Assembly (NCBI GenBank): GCA_017545245.1 | Contig: JAFWPB010000022.1 | Span: 50,819 to 114,818, forward strand | From: Clostridiales bacterium | Lineage (GTDB): Bacteria; Bacillota; Clostridia; Saccharofermentanales; Saccharofermentanaceae | Length of the DNA: 64,000 nucleotides | Direction of reading: 5' to 3' | In this document: in pieces, positions 61,531 to 64,000 of the stretch | Layout: the number at the start of each line of letters is the position of its first letter | Position numbering within the stretch: position 1 is the first letter of the stretch | Position numbers and translations under genes: made by a program | The notes under the pieces: model-generated | What the model saw: the letters and a program-made list of their open reading frames with translations, nothing else | Told to the model about the DNA's origin: nothing | Databases searched by the model: none

Positions 61531-62193
61531 ATGAATCATATGAGGACAATTCGGGTTACAGGTAAAGGTCAGATTAGATTGAAGCCGGATATGACACGAC
61601 TTACGATCACGCTTGGAGAGGTTTTCAAGGAATATGGTGAGGCATTGACCCGTTCGGCTCAGGATACAGAGACGCTTGGCGGGCTGCTTGCCGGTCTGGG
61701 ATTTGAGAAGACGGATCTGAAAACGGTCTATTTCAATGTAAATACGGAATACGAAGGATATGAGCAGAACGGTGAGTACAAGCAGCGCCTGGTTGGCTAC
61801 AGATACAGTCATACACTGAAGTTGGATTTTGAATCTGATAATGAAAAACTTGGTAAGGTCGTCTATGCACTGGCACATAGTGATATTCGTCCTGAATTCC
61901 GTATCAGCTATACAGTGAAGGACCAGGAGGCCGCGAAGAAAGAACTACTTGGCAAAGCGGTCCAGGATGCGAAGGAGAAGGCAGTAGTTCTTGCTGACGC
62001 ATCGGGTGTGGCACTTAAGGATATTCAGAGGATCGATTATACATGGGGACAGCTCGATTTTGAAGCCCGCCCGATGAACGATATGGTGATGTGTAAAATG
62101 TCCGTCGCTGGAAGTGAAAGCTACGACATGGCAATCGAACCAGACGACATCGAAGTGACGGATACTGTGACCGTGATATGGGAAATTGGTTGA
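61531..62193 (+). CDS. SIMPL-domain protein (DUF541)
   Basis: A 220-residue protein of the SIMPL family, named after a signalling protein and found in bacteria as a mostly uncharacterised, often periplasmic protein. The pattern IRVTGKGQIRLKPDMTRLTI at the N-terminus and KAVQDAKEKAVVLADASGV near 150 are typical. There is no signal peptide, so this copy is cytoplasmic. I chose ATG 61531, which has AGGAGAATCGAGG upstream; an ATG at 61513 is in frame. Confidence 0.83.
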   Translation: MNHMRTIRVTGKGQIRLKPDMTRLTITLGEVFKEYGEALTRSAQDTETLGGLLAGLGFEKTDLKTVYFNVNTEYEGYEQNGEYKQRLVGYRYSHTLKLDFESDNEKLGKVVYALAHSDIRPEFRISYTVKDQEAAKKELLGKAVQDAKEKAVVLADASGVALKDIQRIDYTWGQLDFEARPMNDMVMCKMSVAGSESYDMAIEPDDIEVTDTVTVIWEIG

Positions 62194-62258
62194 GTGATAG
62201 ACCGGATACATAGGCAACTACTGGCAATTCAAGAGAGAAAAAGCATTATGAGTAATGT

Positions 62259-62287
62259 TTGAGTGAGACGTAGCGAAGTGATAATAT
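62259..62287 (+). promoter_or_regulatory. Possible promoter of the flavin reductase-like gene
   Basis: TTGAGT (62259-62264), 17-base spacer, TAATAT (62282-62287), about 40 bases before the ATG. Confidence 0.45.
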
Positions 62288-62325
62288 AACTTTATAAGTT
62301 GAACTCAACACAGGAGGGATTATCT

Positions 62326-62877
62326 ATGAGTAGAGTGGATTTTGGAGCGAAGCCGATCATGGTGCCGCAGCCGGTGCTGATCATTGCGACATACGATGCA
62401 AACGGGGTGCCGGATGCGATGAATGCGGCGTGGGGAATCACGACGGATTTTAAAGAGATCACGATTAGTCTCGGTGAACATAAGACAACAGATAATCTCG
62501 CAGTAAGCGGTGCTTTTACCGTGAGCATGGCGACAGAAGAACAGGCAGTGGCTTGTGATTATGTGGGCATCGTCTCGGCACGGGAGGTACCGGACAAGTT
62601 CGCACGTGCCGGCTTTCACGCTACGAAAAGCACTTTCGTCAATGCTCCTTTGATCGACGAGCTGCCGATGGCGCTGGAGTGCAAGGTGAAGAGCTTCGAG
62701 GACGGGATCCTGATCGGCGAGATCGTGAATGTGTCTGCCGATGAGAGCGTCGTTACGGACGGGAAGATCGACCTGGCTAAACTTCGTCCGATTGCATTTG
62801 ACCCTGCGAACAACGCATATGTTGCACTCGGCGCGAAAGTGGCCGATGCTTTTAAGGACGGAGCCAAACTGAAATAA
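62326..62877 (+). CDS. Flavin reductase-like (FMN-binding split barrel) protein
   Basis: A 183-residue FMN-binding protein of the flavin reductase family. The N-terminal IMVPQPVLIIATYDANGVPDAMNAAWG and the following EITISLGEHKTTDNL, then SGAFTVSMAT, match the FMN-binding split-barrel pattern. Electron donor and substrate are unknown. ATG 62326 has AGGAGG at good distance. A flavodoxin follows 39 bases later, suggesting joint use in flavin-linked electron transfer. Confidence 0.86.
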   Translation: MSRVDFGAKPIMVPQPVLIIATYDANGVPDAMNAAWGITTDFKEITISLGEHKTTDNLAVSGAFTVSMATEEQAVACDYVGIVSAREVPDKFARAGFHATKSTFVNAPLIDELPMALECKVKSFEDGILIGEIVNVSADESVVTDGKIDLAKLRPIAFDPANNAYVALGAKVADAFKDGAKLK

Positions 62878-62916
62878 CAAGAGAAGATTCCGATATTGAG
62901 CGAGGCGAGAATTCGT

Positions 62917-63396
62917 ATGGCAAAGGTTTTAGTTGCTTATTTTACCGCAAGTGAAGGAAGAGTCACAGAGAAAGTGGCCAAGAGACTTGCAGATTCCATA
63001 GGTGCGGATATTTTCGAGATCGTACCGGAGGTGCCATATACGAAGGCGGATATCCGCTGGACCAATCCTGTCTCGCGTTGTAATAAAGAAAAGTTTGGGA
63101 AGAAGGAGGTCCCGGTAGCAGGCAAAGTCGAGAACTTTGCCGACTATGATCTGATCCTTCTGGGATTCCCGATCTGGTACGGTTCCGCGCCGAACGTAGT
63201 CAATACTTTCATTAAGGGATACGATACCGCAGGAAAGAAGATAGCGGCTTTTGCTACGTCCGGAGGCAGCGGGATCGGAAAGACAGCAGAAAAGTTAAAA
63301 GCGTATGTTTCTGAGTCTGCTGAAGTTGTAGACGCGAAGCTTTTTAAGCCGGGTGCTTCAGGAACAGACCTGAAGGCTTGGGCTGAAGGCCTCTAA
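62917..63396 (+). CDS. Flavodoxin-like protein
   Basis: A 159-residue protein with the flavodoxin fold: a first strand and phosphate-binding loop (VLVAYFTASEGRVTEKVAKRL), a second flavin loop region (LILLGFPIWYGSAPNVVNTF near 85-104) and a last strand-loop with ATSGGSGIGKTAEKL. It should bind FMN and carry electrons. I chose ATG 62917; a TTG at 62896 would add seven residues. No transcription terminator is clear after it. Confidence 0.85.
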   Translation: MAKVLVAYFTASEGRVTEKVAKRLADSIGADIFEIVPEVPYTKADIRWTNPVSRCNKEKFGKKEVPVAGKVENFADYDLILLGFPIWYGSAPNVVNTFIKGYDTAGKKIAAFATSGGSGIGKTAEKLKAYVSESAEVVDAKLFKPGASGTDLKAWAEGL

Positions 63397-63493
63397 GCTG
63401 AAAATCCCAACGGCATGTCTTCCCGGAAAAATCATCCAAAAGCACTCTGATCCAAGGTTTAATAAAGATTTAGAAAAAGCTTTGTCTTTTTGA

Positions 63494-63522
63494 TTGACAT
63501 TCTTTGACTTTAAGTATATGAT
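63494..63522 (+). promoter_or_regulatory. hrcA promoter
   Basis: TTGACA (63494-63499), 17-base spacer, TATGAT (63517-63522): a strong sigma-A-type promoter. The CIRCE operator starts five bases after the -10, over the transcript start. Confidence 0.85.
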
Positions 63523-63526
63523 TGGT

Positions 63527-63553
63527 TTAGCACTCAGAAAGGTAGAGTGCTAA
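63527..63553. promoter_or_regulatory. CIRCE operator
   Basis: TTAGCACTC, nine bases, GAGTGCTAA: a perfect match to the CIRCE consensus, the binding site of the heat-shock repressor HrcA. It overlaps the transcript start of hrcA, so the gene is autoregulated and heat-inducible. Confidence 0.97.
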
Positions 63554-63588
63554 ACCGTACTTTGACACAAGGCGAAGGAGGTGCGGAC

Positions 63589-63924
63589 ATGGCTTTAGAC
63601 AATCGTAAGAAAGAAGTGCTCCAGGCTATTGTGGATGATTATGTTGCCACATGTGAGCCTGTCGGTTCCAAGGCTTTGATCGATCGTCATGACTTTATGG
63701 TCAGTTCCGCGACTCTTCGTAATGATATGGCTGAACTGGAGCGTATGGGGTATCTCGAGCAGCCGCATACTTCTGCCGGACGCATTCCTTCGGACAAGGG
63801 CTATCGCGAATATGTTAATAAATTCGCATTCATCAAAGTTTTAATCAATTCCTCAATTAATTCCAGTAAAGATTTCGCACTTGCTTTATCATGTTCCATA
63901 ATAATACCTTCGGCATTTATTTGA
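63589..63924 (+). CDS. hrcA: Heat-shock repressor HrcA, N-terminal fragment
   Basis: HrcA represses groE and dnaK operons by binding CIRCE. Only the winged-helix N-terminus is present: [46 protein letters not shown] and [16 protein letters not shown], residues 1 to about 78. Then the sequence changes abruptly to AT-rich DNA (from about 63817-63823) and the frame runs through unrelated residues to a stop at 63922. Normal HrcA has about 340 residues. The ATG at 63589 follows AAGGAGG. The truncation is best explained by the junction with foreign DNA, not by a real short protein. Confidence 0.9.
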   Translation: MALDNRKKEVLQAIVDDYVATCEPVGSKALIDRHDFMVSSATLRNDMAELERMGYLEQPHTSAGRIPSDKGYREYVNKFAFIKVLINSSINSSKDFALALSCSIIIPSAFI

Positions 63925-63998
63925 GATAAATCCATTTCAATAATTTCACTCAATAATTTAATTAATTGTTTTAAACTTTTGGATTTTTCTTCTGGGGT
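63801..63998 (-). CDS. Foreign fragment: eukaryotic CEP95-like protein (partial)
   Basis: On the minus strand the last ~180 bases hold an open frame of 65 residues that runs in from beyond the window end and stops at TAG inside the hrcA sequence. From my own reading, the stretch [31 protein letters not shown] sequence ([21 protein letters not shown]) lines up with the N-terminal region of vertebrate CEP95/CCDC45 (LSHITGENIV, NLLEIFDGLLEYL). The DNA is far richer in A and T than the rest of the window. A protist origin is likely. Only about 60 residues are available, so the family call is moderate. Confidence 0.5.
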   Translation of the reverse strand, partial: TPEEKSKSLKQLIKLLSEIIEMDLSQINAEGIIMEHDKASAKSLLELIEELIKTLMNANLLTYSR

Positions 63999-64000
63999 CC

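Noticed and set aside
1..64000. tRNA, rRNA, insertion sequence or prophage genes
   Set aside because: Intergenic gaps are short and were read individually; no cloverleaf, transposase or phage structural gene was recognised.

Overview
The window reads as a chromosomal segment of an anaerobic, Gram-positive clostridium (class Clostridia, probably an Oscillospirales or Saccharofermentans-like lineage; the rank below class is a guess). Support comes from the gene order (nusA-ylxR-L7Ae-infB-rbfA-nrnA-truB-ribF, and a dcw cell-division cluster), a threonine T-box, a Bacillus-type LexA box, a CIRCE element, spore photoproduct lyase and a PASTA-bearing penicillin-binding protein. Base composition is even over almost the whole length. 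No rRNA, tRNA, CRISPR array, insertion sequence or prophage was seen.

Layout. 1-3.8 kb: the 3' part of rho, then a minus-strand operon of a nucleosidase-like protein, spore photoproduct lyase and a short-chain dehydrogenase. 3.8-7.7 kb: metG-tatD-membrane protein, then a 52-codon ORF and a small XRE regulator. 7.8-17.2 kb: uvrB (LexA box), dnaE, pfkA, mutS2. 17.2-22.1 kb: a lipoprotein, a P-loop ATPase, a membrane zinc-ribbon protein and an SPFH protein with three zinc ribbons. 22.1-24.5 kb: T-box and thrS. 24.5-33.8 kb: a small P-loop ATPase (minus strand), then the rimP-nusA-infB translation operon ending in ribF, which is broken by one in-frame TAG. 33.8-36.1 kb: lgt and rodA. 36.2-49.2 kb: mraZ, rsmH, ftsL, PBP, murE, murF, ftsW, murG, ftsQ/divIB, ftsZ; mraY, murD, murC and murB are absent from their usual places. 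49.2-56.3 kb: nrdR, a two-component system, nth, recG, rsmD, coaD and a coiled-coil protein. 56.3-59.4 kb: an AAA ATPase plus TOPRIM-like (DUF4276-type) pair that resembles a phage-defence module, followed directly by hemW. 59.5-63.4 kb: an accessory stretch with acyltransferase, XRE-like regulator, SIMPL protein, flavin reductase-like protein and flavodoxin. 63.5 kb to the end: a CIRCE-controlled hrcA that is cut after about 78 codons.

The last ~180 bases are strikingly AT-rich and do not continue hrcA. Read on the minus strand they encode a 65-residue open frame that resembles the N-terminal region of the eukaryotic centrosomal protein CEP95 (CCDC45). The simplest reading is a chimeric contig end, for example bacterial DNA joined to protist DNA from the same community.

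The main points for a second look are this junction, the split ribF, the ATPase/TOPRIM pair inside a housekeeping operon, a PBP with KTS in place of KTG and a low-complexity insert inside its second PASTA domain, a MutS2 whose Smr domain lacks the usual LDLR-type residues, and several compact regulatory arrangements (overlapping divergent promoters at metG, operator-like repeats at two small genes, MraZ boxes).
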